Made by a program: the position numbers and the translations under genes. Under the pieces are notes generated by a model. The model was given only the letters and a program-made list of their open reading frames with translations. It had not been told where the DNA came from and did no database searches. Positions 34,386-42,681 of a stretch of 64,000 nt of DNA are shown here, in pieces. The DNA is from Variovorax sp. J2L1-78 (GTDB lineage Bacteria; Pseudomonadota; Gammaproteobacteria; Burkholderiales; Burkholderiaceae_C), in assembly GCF_030317205.1 (NCBI RefSeq), contig NZ_JASZYB010000002.1, forward strand, positions 796,501 through 860,500, written 5' to 3'. Within the stretch, counting starts at the first letter, position 1. Every line of letters begins with the position of its first letter.

Positions 34386-34425
34386 CTAGCCGCGATCGGC
34401 AAGGGCTTGTCCGGAAACGGCAAGG
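34386..34425 (-). promoter_or_regulatory. Tandem XylS-type half-sites upstream of the Rieske operon
   Basis: On the reverse strand two direct copies, TGCC-N6-GGACA (34422 to 34409) and TGCC-N6-GGCTA (34401 to 34387), are spaced exactly 21 bp apart, the geometry known for XylS-family activators. The proximal copy lies 63 bp from the dioxygenase start codon. Confidence 0.7.
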
Positions 34426-34477
34426 CGCGGCGGGGCGCGCGGTGCACTGCGTAAATCGGACAGCCTGCCACCGCGCG

Positions 34478-34496
34478 CTTGCCGTTTGCGGATAGC
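34478..34496 (+). promoter_or_regulatory. XylS-type half-site D upstream of the ABC receptor
   Basis: CTTGCCGTTTGCGGATAGC on the forward strand contains TGCC-N6-GGATA and is the near mirror image of the 34406-34425 copy. It lies 62 bp upstream of the receptor start codon at 34558. Confidence 0.6.
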
Positions 34497-34557
34497 TGCC
34501 GGCGCGGGTCGGCTCCTAGACTTCGCCGCACCCCTCGTCCGAACTGGAGCTGCCCGC

Positions 34558-35745
34558 ATGCCACGTCCCTCCCTGCACCGCCTCGCCCTGGCGGCCACCC
34601 TTGGCGGCGCCCTGCTCGCCGCCTCCGCCGCGCAGGCGGCCGACGCGCTCAAGATCGGCTTCCTCACGACGCTGTCGGGCCCCGGCGCGGTGATCGGCAA
34701 CGAGGTGCGCGACGGCTTCAACCTCGGCATCAAGAACAGCGGCGACAAGCTCGGCGGCCTGCCGGTGCAGATGGACATCATCGACGACCAGCAGAAGCCC
34801 GAAAGCGGGCTGCAGGCCGTCGACCGCTTCATCAAGCGCGACAAGGTCGACCTCGTCACCGGGGTCGTCTTCAGCAACGTGCTGCTGCCGCTGCTGCCCG
34901 GCATCCTGGCGAGCGACACCATCTACCTGAGCCCCAACACCGGCCCGAGCGACTACGCCGGCGCCAAGTGCAACCGCAACTTCTTCGCCGTGGCCTGGCA
35001 CAACGAAGACATCCCGCAGGCCGTGGGCAAGTACGCGACCGACCGCAAGTTCACGCGCGTCGCGCTCATCGCCCCCAACTACCCCGGCGGCCGCGAATCG
35101 CTGGCTGGCTTCAAGCGCCAGTACAAGGGCGAGATCGTCGAGGAGCTCTACACCAAGATGGGCCAGCTCGACTACGCACCCGAGTTGGCGACGATGCGTG
35201 CGGCCAAGCCCGACGCGGTGTTCTTCTTCCTGCCCGGCGGCATGGGCGTGAACTTCATCAAGCAGTTCGGCGCGTCGGGCCTGTCGAAGCAGGTGGCGCT
35301 GCTGGCGCCCGGCTTCTCGGGCGACGAAGACACCATCGGCGCCATCGGCGAGCCGATCGTCGGGCTCTACAACGCGTCGCAGTGGGCCTCGGACCTGCCC
35401 AACGCGGCCAACCAGAAGTTCGTCGCCGACTTCCGCAAGGCCTACGGGCGTGCGCCGACGCTCTATGCCTCGCAGGCCTACGACACGGCGATGCTCATCG
35501 ACAGCGCGGTGCGCGCCGTCGGCGGCAAGGTGGAAGACAAGGACGCGCTGCGCAAGGCGCTGCGCAAGGCCGACTTCGCCTCGGTGCGCGGGCCGTTCAA
35601 GTTCAACACCAACCAGTTCCCGATCCACAACCTGTACATGCGCGTCGTCGAGAAAGATACGCAGGGCAAGCTCGCGAACAAGCTGGTCGGCACGACCATG
35701 ACCGACCATGCCGACCCGTTCGTGGGCGAATGCGCGATGAAGTGA
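34558..35745 (+). CDS. ABC transporter substrate-binding protein, branched-chain amino acid type
   Basis: A 395-residue periplasmic binding protein of the LivJ/type I family. The signal peptide is about residues 1-28 (LAATLGGALLAASAAQAA), then LKIGFLTTLSGPGAVIGNEV and DGFNLGIKNSGDKLGG. Relatives often bind aromatic acids in catabolic loci. ATG 34558 follows CTGGAG. It is divergent from the Rieske operon and shares its promoter region with XylS-like sites, so it probably captures the dioxygenase substrate. No permease or ATPase genes for it are in the window. Confidence 0.93.
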   Translation: MPRPSLHRLALAATLGGALLAASAAQAADALKIGFLTTLSGPGAVIGNEVRDGFNLGIKNSGDKLGGLPVQMDIIDDQQKPESGLQAVDRFIKRDKVDLVTGVVFSNVLLPLLPGILASDTIYLSPNTGPSDYAGAKCNRNFFAVAWHNEDIPQAVGKYATDRKFTRVALIAPNYPGGRESLAGFKRQYKGEIVEELYTKMGQLDYAPELATMRAAKPDAVFFFLPGGMGVNFIKQFGASGLSKQVALLAPGFSGDEDTIGAIGEPIVGLYNASQWASDLPNAANQKFVADFRKAYGRAPTLYASQAYDTAMLIDSAVRAVGGKVEDKDALRKALRKADFASVRGPFKFNTNQFPIHNLYMRVVEKDTQGKLANKLVGTTMTDHADPFVGECAMK

Positions 35746-35767
35746 ACGGACAGGGCGCGGCCGCGCC

Positions 35768-36310
35768 TCAGCGCGCCGGCGTGCCCATGCGCCGGATCGG
35801 GTCGCTGCCGTCCCAACCCCGCGAGGCTTCGGCGATGCGGCGGAAGTAGTCGCCCTTGCCGCCGGTGAGTTCCGACAGCTCGATCATGCCGCTCGGCAGG
35901 TCGGGGTGCACGTAGTACGCGAAGCGCCCGCGCTGCCCCATCTGCCCGCCGTGCCCTTCGACATAGCCGGCGGCCGTCAGTTGCGCGGCGAGTTCGTCGA
36001 AGCGGTCTTCCGTCCAGTACGCAATGTGCTGCGCGCCTTCGCCGGATCGCTGGAGCGAATCGAGGTAGAGCGAGGGCGCGTCGTTGCGCTGCTGGATCAG
36101 CTCGATCTGCAGGTCGCCCGAGTTGGCCAGCGCGATCGACAGGTCCGGCAGTGCGGACGGCTGGCCGTAGTAGCGGAACTCGGTCGTACCCACTTCTTCC
36201 TTGTAGAACCACGGCCCCACGCCGAGCACGCGGCTCCAGTGCGCCATGGCTTTCTCGATGTCGTGCACTACGAAACCGACCTGGCGGGCTCCCCCGAAAA
36301 AGCGACTCAT
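35768..36310 (-). CDS. VOC-family (glyoxalase-like) protein
   Basis: A 180-residue vicinal-oxygen-chelate protein made of two beta-alpha-beta-beta-beta modules (RQVGFVVHDIEKAMAHWSRV, then QHIAYWTEDRFDELAAQLTA). Candidate metal ligands are the histidine of VVHD, the glutamate in IELIQQR, H135 region (QHIAYW) and the glutamate of MIELSELTG. It could be an isomerase, lyase or extradiol-type enzyme. ATG 36310 begins MSRFFGGARQV; longer readings have no ribosome site. It is divergent from the CMD/LacI operon, with two LacI-type operators between them. Confidence 0.88.
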   Translation of the reverse strand: MSRFFGGARQVGFVVHDIEKAMAHWSRVLGVGPWFYKEEVGTTEFRYYGQPSALPDLSIALANSGDLQIELIQQRNDAPSLYLDSLQRSGEGAQHIAYWTEDRFDELAAQLTAAGYVEGHGGQMGQRGRFAYYVHPDLPSGMIELSELTGGKGDYFRRIAEASRGWDGSDPIRRMGTPAR

Positions 36311-36346
36311 GCGTGGACCTTTCTGCGCGTACAGCGCTGAGATATA

Positions 36347-36356
36347 GAAACGGTTC
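36347..36356. promoter_or_regulatory. LacI-type operator 1
   Basis: GAAACGGTTC, a nearly symmetric LacI/GalR-type core with a central CG, is 37 bp upstream of the VOC start codon. It pairs with the perfect site 101 bp away. Confidence 0.55.
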
Positions 36357-36447
36357 CATTCATTCTGGATGTAGCCGTCGCGACAACGGCTCAGGGTATT
36401 CATGGAGAGTGTTGGCGCAAGGCAAGGCGAACAATGAAACGAAAGCG

Positions 36448-36457
36448 GAAACGTTTC
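36448..36457. promoter_or_regulatory. LacI-type operator 2
   Basis: GAAACGTTTC, a perfect 10-bp palindrome of LacI/GalR type, is 33 bp upstream of the CMD-family start codon. The LacI-family gene of the same operon (37134) is the likely binder. Confidence 0.6.
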
Positions 36458-36489
36458 TACGCCGCACCACCGTATCCCATCGCCTACCC

Positions 36490-37137
36490 ATGTCCTCTTC
36501 CGCCACTGCCACCCACGCCCACCCGTTGCCCCTCGAGCTGGCGACATCGAAGCGCCTGGCGCTGCGCCCGCCGCCCTACGAGCCCGAGGTCGAGAAGGCC
36601 ATCCGCAACAGCGCGTTCAAGGGGCTGTCGCCGCTCAACCTGCGGCTGGTGCTGGCGCAGGAGCCGAAGCTGTCGGTGGCCTTTCAGTCGATGGCGCACG
36701 TGGTGCTGTTCCAGGGTGCGTTGCCCGAGCGCGAGCGCGAGATCGCGATCATCCGCACCGGCGCGCTGACCCGCTCGGAATACGAGTGGGGCATGCACGT
36801 GAGCATCTACGCCGAGAAGTGCGGCCTGAGCGAAGCGCAGGTGATGGAGCTGACCGTCGGCCAGCCCGGCGAGGCGCTGTGGACCGAGAAGGAGCGCGTC
36901 ATCGTGTGCATGGTCGACGAGCTGCACCATCACTCGACCGTCAGCGACGCGACCTGGGCCGCGATGTGCACGCACTGGCCCGAAGACCAGCGGGTGGAGC
37001 TGATCCTGTCGTCGGCCTTCTATCACATGGCCGCCTTCTTTTTGAACAGCACGGCGGTGCCGCTGGAGAAGGGCGCGCGCCGCTTTCCGCCTGGCATGAC
37101 GCAGGCCAGCGTGCCTGCCGACGGGGCCGCCGCATGA
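36490..37137 (+). CDS. Carboxymuconolactone decarboxylase (CMD)-family protein
   Basis: A 215-residue all-helical CMD/AhpD-like protein (FQSMAHVVLFQGALPERERE, then IIRTGALTRSEYEWGMHVSI). The redox C-x-x-C of AhpD is absent, but the E-x-x-x-H-type residues of the CMD branch are present (EYEWGMHV). A decarboxylase or lactone-processing role is therefore more likely than peroxidase. First gene of a five-gene operon, with its stop overlapping the LacI start. Confidence 0.87.
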   Translation: MSSSATATHAHPLPLELATSKRLALRPPPYEPEVEKAIRNSAFKGLSPLNLRLVLAQEPKLSVAFQSMAHVVLFQGALPEREREIAIIRTGALTRSEYEWGMHVSIYAEKCGLSEAQVMELTVGQPGEALWTEKERVIVCMVDELHHHSTVSDATWAAMCTHWPEDQRVELILSSAFYHMAAFFLNSTAVPLEKGARRFPPGMTQASVPADGAAA

Positions 37138-38222
37138 AGCCGGCACGCAAGGCCAAGCCGACGATCCGCGACGTGGCCGCTGCGGCCGGCGTGTCGGTCG
37201 GCACCGCGTCGCGCGCGTTCAACCGCGCGGGCCGCGTGAGCGACGCCGCCATCGAAGCGGTGCAGGCGGCCGCGCTGCGCCTGGGCTATGCGCCCGACGC
37301 CATCGCGCAGAGCATGCGCACGCGCACCAGCGGCGTGGTGGGCCTGCTGGTGTCCGACCTGGCCAACCCGCTGTATGCGCGCATCGTCAACGCGGTGGAA
37401 GCGCGGCTGCAGCGCGACGGCTATGCGCTGCTGCTGGCCAACACGCACAACGACAGCCGCCACGAGCGCGCGATGATCGACTTCTTCCGCCGCCGCCGCG
37501 TCGACGGCCTGATCCTCGGCCCCTGCGAATCGGAACGCCCCGAGATGCTCGACGCGCTGCTGGCGCAGGACCTGCCCGTGGTGGCGCTCGATCGCGACTT
37601 CGGCCCCGCCGGAAGCGGCGTGCACGTCGACCACTTCCACGGCGCGCTGCAAGCCACGCGCTATTTGCTCAACCTCGGCCACACGCGCATCGCGCTGATG
37701 ACGCCGGGCCAGACGCTGCGGCCCGGCCGCGAGCGTATCGCCGGCTTCACCGACGCCTTTGCCGAGCGCGGCCTGAAGCCCGAGCCCAAGCTCATCCGCG
37801 CCGAGCGCTCGGCGATGGAGTTCGCCTTCAGCGAAGCGCTGGCGCTGCTGTCGTCGGCCGAGCCGCCGACCGCCTTCGTCTGCCTCGGCACCCGCATCCT
37901 CGCGGGCGTGCTGCAGGGCCTGCGCCATGCGGGCCGCAGCGTGCCCGACGACGTGAGCGTGATCAGCGTCGGCGACACCGACCTGTCGCAACTCTTCAGC
38001 CCGGCCATCACTTCGCTCACCTGGGACTTCGAGGCCGTCGGCACCGCCGCGGCCGAGCTCATGCTCAAGCGCCTGCCGCCCGCCGCGGCCGGCCAGGCGG
38101 TCGAGCCGGAGCGCATCGTCATGACCACACAGATGGTGCTGCGCGAATCGTGCGGGCCGCAGACGGCATCGCGCCCGGCCAAAGCGCCTTCCGCGCGCGC
38201 ACGGCAGGTGGCGAAGAAATGA
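37134..38222 (+). CDS. LacI-family transcriptional regulator
   Basis: A 362-residue LacI/GalR regulator. The HTH is at about 8-30 (TIRDVAAAAGVSVGTASRAF) with a hinge near 45-60, followed by a periplasmic-binding-like effector domain (GVVGLLVSDLANPLYARIV onward). The C-terminal 30 residues are Lys/Arg/Ala-rich and extend beyond the family core. It is coupled by ATGA overlaps to CMD before it and the SDR after it. It probably binds the two GAAAC-type operators at 36347 and 36448 and represses both directions. Confidence 0.94.
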   Translation: MKPARKAKPTIRDVAAAAGVSVGTASRAFNRAGRVSDAAIEAVQAAALRLGYAPDAIAQSMRTRTSGVVGLLVSDLANPLYARIVNAVEARLQRDGYALLLANTHNDSRHERAMIDFFRRRRVDGLILGPCESERPEMLDALLAQDLPVVALDRDFGPAGSGVHVDHFHGALQATRYLLNLGHTRIALMTPGQTLRPGRERIAGFTDAFAERGLKPEPKLIRAERSAMEFAFSEALALLSSAEPPTAFVCLGTRILAGVLQGLRHAGRSVPDDVSVISVGDTDLSQLFSPAITSLTWDFEAVGTAAAELMLKRLPPAAAGQAVEPERIVMTTQMVLRESCGPQTASRPAKAPSARARQVAKK

Positions 38223-39001
38223 CCCAGCGCCTCGAGGGCCGCGCGGCCGTGGTCGTCGGTGCCGGGTCGATCGGCCATGGCGTGAGCAACGGCGCGGCCT
38301 GTGCGATGCGCTTCGCGCAGGAGGGCGCGGCCGTGCTGTGCGTGGACCGCTCGATCGAGGCTGCGCAGGATACGGTGCGGCGCATCACCGAAGCCGGTGG
38401 CCGTGCCAGCGCCTTCGAGGCCGACGTGCGCGACGCCGAACGCATCCGCGCGATGGTGGCCGAATGCCTCGCACGCCACGGCCGCATCGACGTGCTGCAC
38501 AACAACGTCGGTGTCGAGGAATTCGGCGAACTGCTCGAGGTCACCGAGGAATCGTGGGACCGCGTCCACGCCATCAACCTGCGCGGCGCCATGCTCACCG
38601 CGCGCGAAGCCATGCCGCACATGATCCGACAGGGCGGCGGCTCGATCATCAACATGTCGTCCATCGCGAGCCGCAAGTGGAGCGCGATGCAGTTCCTGTC
38701 GTACAGCACGTCGAAGGCGGCGCTCAACCACATGACGAAGGTCGTGGCACGCCAGTACGCGCCGCACCAGGTGCGCTGTAACGTGATCGTCGCCGGCCTC
38801 ATCGACACGCCGCACGCGGCCCACCTCTACCCGGACGAAGAAGCGGCACGCGAAGGCCGTGACCTGCGCAACCAGCGTTGCCCGATGGGCCGCCAGGGAT
38901 CGCCCTGGGACATCGCCAACGCTGCCTTGTTCCTTGCCTCGGACGAGTCGAGCTACGTCACCGGCCTCGAGATGGTCGTGGACGGCGGCGTCTCGCTCTG
39001 A
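38219..39001 (+). CDS. SDR-family oxidoreductase
   Basis: A 260-residue short-chain dehydrogenase. The glycine-rich loop is a variant (VVGAGSIGHGVSNGAA), with NNVG instead of NNAG and catalytic Y-S-T-S-K. The end ATALxL is replaced by TGLEMVVDGG. ATG overlaps the LacI stop. It is 37 bp upstream of a Bug receptor. It is likely to oxidise a hydroxylated intermediate of the solute brought in by that receptor. Confidence 0.92.
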   Translation: MTQRLEGRAAVVVGAGSIGHGVSNGAACAMRFAQEGAAVLCVDRSIEAAQDTVRRITEAGGRASAFEADVRDAERIRAMVAECLARHGRIDVLHNNVGVEEFGELLEVTEESWDRVHAINLRGAMLTAREAMPHMIRQGGGSIINMSSIASRKWSAMQFLSYSTSKAALNHMTKVVARQYAPHQVRCNVIVAGLIDTPHAAHLYPDEEAAREGRDLRNQRCPMGRQGSPWDIANAALFLASDESSYVTGLEMVVDGGVSL

Positions 39002-39037
39002 GCAGGGCCCTGCCAATGAAAAGACGGAGACATCACC

Positions 39038-40006
39038 ATGAAGACGTACGTATTGGGGGCGGTGCTGGCCGCTGCCTGCGCGGTGGCCGCGGCGCAGCCT
39101 GCAGCGGCCCCGGCCGACTACCCGAGCAAGCCGGTGCACCTGCTGCTGCCGTTCTCGGCCGGTGGCGGCGGTGACGTGCTCGGCCGCCTCCTCGCGGAGC
39201 GGATGGGCAAGCGACTGAACCAACCCTTCGTCGTCGACAACAAGCCCGGCGCGGCGGGCACCATCGGCACCCACACGGTGGCAACGTCGCCGGCCGACGG
39301 CTACACCATCACCATCGGCGGCATGTCGACGCACACGCTGGCGCCGGCCACCTACCCCAAGCTGCCGTACGACCCGCTCAAGGACTTCGCGACCATCGGC
39401 CGCATCGGCACCTCGGCCATCGTGATGGTCGCGGCCAAGGACTTCCCGGCCAACGACATCAAGGAATTCGTGGCGCTGGCCAAGGCCAAGCCCGGCGTGC
39501 AGTACGCGAGCTGGGGCCCCGGGTCGACCGGGCACTTCTGCGGCGAGGTGCTGGCCCAGAAGGCCGGCGTCCAGCTCACGCACGTGCCCTTCAAGGGCGC
39601 GTCGCAGATCATGACGGACATCCTCGGCGGGCACATCGGCGTGGGCTTCGTCGACATGGCGACGGGCACGCCCTTCGTCAAGGAAGGGCGCGTGAAGGCG
39701 CTGGGCGTGTGCACGCAGCGCTCGCCCAGCCTGCCGGACGTGGCGAGCTACAAGGAGCAGGGCATCGACTTCGACAAGACGCTCAGCTGGGTGATGTACG
39801 CGCCGGCCGGCGTGCCCAAGCCCATCGTCGACAAGCTGGCCGCGGCGTTGCAGGCCACGCTGAAGGAGCCCGAGGTGGTGTCGAAGCTGGTGGCGCTGGG
39901 CATCACGGCCGATTACCTCTCGGGCGCCGAGCAGGCCGCCGCCAACGCGATCGACATCCCGATCTGGCGAAAGATCGCGCAGGACGCCAACCTCAAGCTC
40001 GAGTGA
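39038..40006 (+). CDS. Bug-family (TctC) tripartite tricarboxylate receptor
   Basis: A 322-residue periplasmic receptor with a Sec signal peptide (1-24, VLAAACAVAAAQPAAA). Motifs are YPSKPVHLLLPFSAGGGGD, FVVDNKPGAAGTIG and HVPFKGASQIMTDILGGHI. Fourth Bug gene of the window, placed between two SDR genes in the LacI-controlled operon. No TctA or TctB in the window. Confidence 0.95.
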   Translation: MKTYVLGAVLAAACAVAAAQPAAAPADYPSKPVHLLLPFSAGGGGDVLGRLLAERMGKRLNQPFVVDNKPGAAGTIGTHTVATSPADGYTITIGGMSTHTLAPATYPKLPYDPLKDFATIGRIGTSAIVMVAAKDFPANDIKEFVALAKAKPGVQYASWGPGSTGHFCGEVLAQKAGVQLTHVPFKGASQIMTDILGGHIGVGFVDMATGTPFVKEGRVKALGVCTQRSPSLPDVASYKEQGIDFDKTLSWVMYAPAGVPKPIVDKLAAALQATLKEPEVVSKLVALGITADYLSGAEQAAANAIDIPIWRKIAQDANLKLE

Positions 40007-40010
40007 CCCG

Positions 40011-40763
40011 ATGAAGCTGCTCGACCACCGCGTCGCCGTGATCTCCGGCGCCGCACGCGAGCGCGGTATCGGCAAGGCGACCGCGCGACTCTTCGTGGAG
40101 CACGGCGCCCGCGTCGTGATGCTCGACCTCGACGAAGCCGAGGTGCACGCGGCGGCTGCCGAGATCGGCCCGCAGGCGCTCGGGCTGGTCTGCGACGTGC
40201 GCTCGGCCGCCGACTGCCATGCCGCCATCGAACGCACGCTGGCCTGGGCCGGTCAGGTCGACGTGCTGGTCAACAACGCCGGCATCACGCAGAAACGCGG
40301 CGTGGTCGACGTGAGCGACGACGACTACGAACTCGTCACCGGCGTGGTGCTCAAGGGCACGCTGAACCTGTCGCAGGCGGTCATCCCGTCGATGCGGGCA
40401 CGGCGCGCGGGTGCCATCGTCTGCGTGTCATCGATGTCGGCGCAGCAGGGCGGCGGCGTGTTCGGCGGGGCGCACTACTGCGCGGCCAAGGCCGGCGTGC
40501 AGGGCCTGGCGCGGGCCATGGCGCGCGAGCTGGGGCCGGACAACATCCGCGTCAACTCCGTCGCGCCGGGCCTGATCCTCACCGACTTCTCGCGCAGCGG
40601 CAGCACCGACGAAGCCAAGCACGCCATCGCCCAGGCCTGGCCGATGCGGCGGGCCGGCTCGCCGAGCGAAGTGGCAGGCGTGTGCCTGTTCCTGGCGTCG
40701 GGGCTGTCGTCGTTCATGACCGGCGCGACGCTCGACGTGAACGGCGGGGCGCACATCCACTGA
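40011..40763 (+). CDS. SDR-family oxidoreductase
   Basis: A 250-residue short-chain dehydrogenase with the cofactor loop SGAARERGIGKATA (slightly extended), VLVNNAGITQK and catalytic Y-C-A-A-K. It ends in TGATLDVNGG. It starts 4 bp after the Bug stop codon and is the last gene of the CMD operon. The two SDRs of the operon are not close copies and probably catalyse different steps. Confidence 0.92.
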   Translation: MKLLDHRVAVISGAARERGIGKATARLFVEHGARVVMLDLDEAEVHAAAAEIGPQALGLVCDVRSAADCHAAIERTLAWAGQVDVLVNNAGITQKRGVVDVSDDDYELVTGVVLKGTLNLSQAVIPSMRARRAGAIVCVSSMSAQQGGGVFGGAHYCAAKAGVQGLARAMARELGPDNIRVNSVAPGLILTDFSRSGSTDEAKHAIAQAWPMRRAGSPSEVAGVCLFLASGLSSFMTGATLDVNGGAHIH

Positions 40764-40850
40764 AGCCCGGTCGCTGGGGGCGGCGCGCGCACTGCGGTGG
40801 CGCGTCGACGCAGGCATGCCGCTTGCTTGGGTCGTAGAACTACCGATTGT

Positions 40851-40867
40851 CGATTGTCAGACAATCG
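40851..40867. promoter_or_regulatory. GntR (FadR-type) operator
   Basis: CGATTGTCAGACAATCG is an inverted repeat with eight-base arms and contains TTGTCAGACAA, matching the FadR-subfamily pattern TNGT-N3-ACNA. It lies 18 bp before the start of the amino-acid transporter operon whose last gene encodes a FadR/FCD-type GntR protein. An extra half copy (CGATTGT) precedes it at 40844-40850. Confidence 0.7.
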
Positions 40868-40884
40868 CTACGATCCGCCGACCC

Positions 40885-41667
40885 ATGACCGCCACACCGC
40901 CCATCCTCCAGATCCAGGCCCTGCACAAGCGCTTCGGCGATCACGCCGTGCTTCGCGGCATCGACCTCGACGTCCAGCCGGGCGACCGCATCGCCATCAT
41001 CGGGTCGAGCGGCTCGGGCAAGAGCACGCTGCTGCGCTGCCTCAACTTCATGGAAATGCCGTCGGCCGGGCGCGTGGTGCTCAAGGGCCGCGCCGTCGGC
41101 ACGGCGGCGGGCGCGGGCGGCGAGGTCCGCTACGGCCAGGCCGAGCTGAGCGAGGTGCGCAAGCAGGTCGGCATGGTGTTCCAGCAGTTCAACCTGTTCC
41201 CGCACATGACGGTGCTGCAGAACGTCATGGAGGGGCTGGTCACGGTCAAACGTGTGTCGGCGGCCGACGCACGTGAGCGCGCACTGCGCGAATTGACCAA
41301 GGTGGGCCTCGCCGAGAAAGCCAACGCCTATCCCGGCCATCTGTCCGGCGGCCAGCAGCAACGCGTGGCCATCGCCCGCGCGCTGGCCATGGAGCCGGAG
41401 GTGTTGCTGTTCGACGAGCCCACGTCCTCGCTCGACCCCGAGCTGGTCGGCGAGGTGCTCTCGACCATCCTGGCGCTCGCCAAGGAAGGCCGGACCATGC
41501 TGCTGGTCACCCATGAACTGGGCTTCGCCTATCACTTCGCCACCAAGGTGGTCTTCCTCGCCGACGGCCAGCTGCACGAAACCGGCACGCCCGACGAGGT
41601 GCTCAAGCACCCGAAGCAGGAACGCACGCAGCGCTTTCTCGAGCGCTTCACCGCCTTCCATTTCTGA
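40885..41667 (+). CDS. Polar amino-acid ABC transporter, ATP-binding protein
   Basis: A 260-residue ATPase of the GlnQ/HisP group. Walker A is GSSGSGKST, the Q-loop region MVFQQFNLFPHMTVLQN, the signature LSGGQQQR and Walker B VLLFDEPTSSLDPE. A 20-odd residue insert before the Q-loop is usual for this group. First gene of the operon that also holds a receptor (42682), two permeases (43544, 44231), a class-IV aminotransferase-fold protein and GntR. Confidence 0.95.
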   Translation: MTATPPILQIQALHKRFGDHAVLRGIDLDVQPGDRIAIIGSSGSGKSTLLRCLNFMEMPSAGRVVLKGRAVGTAAGAGGEVRYGQAELSEVRKQVGMVFQQFNLFPHMTVLQNVMEGLVTVKRVSAADARERALRELTKVGLAEKANAYPGHLSGGQQQRVAIARALAMEPEVLLFDEPTSSLDPELVGEVLSTILALAKEGRTMLLVTHELGFAYHFATKVVFLADGQLHETGTPDEVLKHPKQERTQRFLERFTAFHF

Positions 41668-41687
41668 ACGAACCGATCCCGAAAACC

Positions 41688-42638
41688 ATGTCCGCCGACA
41701 CCCTCTCCAAGACCAGTTCCCAGGCCTACACCCCCGACGACCGCAACGACGCGGTGCTCGTCTACGTCAACGGCAACTTCGTGCCGCGCCACCAGGCGAC
41801 GGTGTCGGTGTTCGACGCCGGCTATGTCTGCGGCGACGGCGTGTGGGAAGGCGTGCGGCTGGTCGACGGCCGCATCGTGTCCTTCGACGCGCACATCGAC
41901 CGCCTGTGGGAAGGCGCCAAGTCGATCTCGCTCGACATCGGCATGAACAAGGACCAGATCAAGAAGGTCGTGACCGACACGTTCCTGCGCAACGACATGC
42001 GCGACGGCGCCCACGCGCGGCTGATGGTCACCCGCGGCGTCAAGAAGACGCCCAACCAGGACCCGCGCTTCATCATCGGCAGCGCCACCATCGTGTGCGT
42101 GGCCGAGCACAAGGTCGTCACGCCCGAGGCCAAGCAGAAGGGGCTGAAGCTCTTCACCTCGACCTTCCGCTGCAGCGGGCCCGACGTGTTCGACCTGCGG
42201 CTCAATTCACACAGCCGGCTCAACTTCATCCAGGCGCTGATCCAGGCGATCCAGGCCGGTGCCGACGAGGCGCTGATGCTCGACCCGCACGGCTTCGTCG
42301 CCAGCTGCAACTCGACCAACTTCTTCATCGTGCGCAACGGCGCGCTGTGGACCTCGTCGGGCCGCTACTGCTTCAACGGCATCACCCGCGCCACCATCGC
42401 CCGGCTCGCGCGCGAGGCGGGCATCCCGGTGTTCGAAGGCGACTTCACGCTGGCCGAGGTGTACGCCGCCGACGAAGCCTTCGTCACCGGCACGCTGGCC
42501 GGCATCACGCCGGTGCAGGCGGTCGACGGCCGCGCGCTGGTGCCGAGCGGCCCGCTCACACAGCGGCTCGACGCGCTCTACCGCGCCTACATCGCAAGCG
42601 CCACCGAAGCGCACGGCACGCTGCCGGCTGCGGCCTGA
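41688..42638 (+). CDS. Class-IV aminotransferase-fold protein without the PLP lysine
   Basis: A 316-residue protein with the BCAT/D-amino-acid transaminase fold: VYVNGNFVPRHQATVSVFDA, GDGVWEGVRLVDG, DEALMLDPHGFVASCNSTNF. The segment that should contain the Schiff-base lysine (165-185, PDVFDLRLNSHSRLNFIQAL) has no lysine. The glutamate expected in the E-G-x-S-S-N motif is replaced (ASCNSTNF). PLP chemistry is therefore doubtful, unless an unusual residue substitutes. It sits inside an amino-acid transporter operon, 20 bp after the ATPase gene. Related sequences are usually just called aminotransferase class IV. Confidence 0.85.
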   Translation: MSADTLSKTSSQAYTPDDRNDAVLVYVNGNFVPRHQATVSVFDAGYVCGDGVWEGVRLVDGRIVSFDAHIDRLWEGAKSISLDIGMNKDQIKKVVTDTFLRNDMRDGAHARLMVTRGVKKTPNQDPRFIIGSATIVCVAEHKVVTPEAKQKGLKLFTSTFRCSGPDVFDLRLNSHSRLNFIQALIQAIQAGADEALMLDPHGFVASCNSTNFFIVRNGALWTSSGRYCFNGITRATIARLAREAGIPVFEGDFTLAEVYAADEAFVTGTLAGITPVQAVDGRALVPSGPLTQRLDALYRAYIASATEAHGTLPAAA

Positions 42639-42681
42639 TCTCTTCTTCAACCACGTCCTTCAACCTGCCACCGGAAACACC

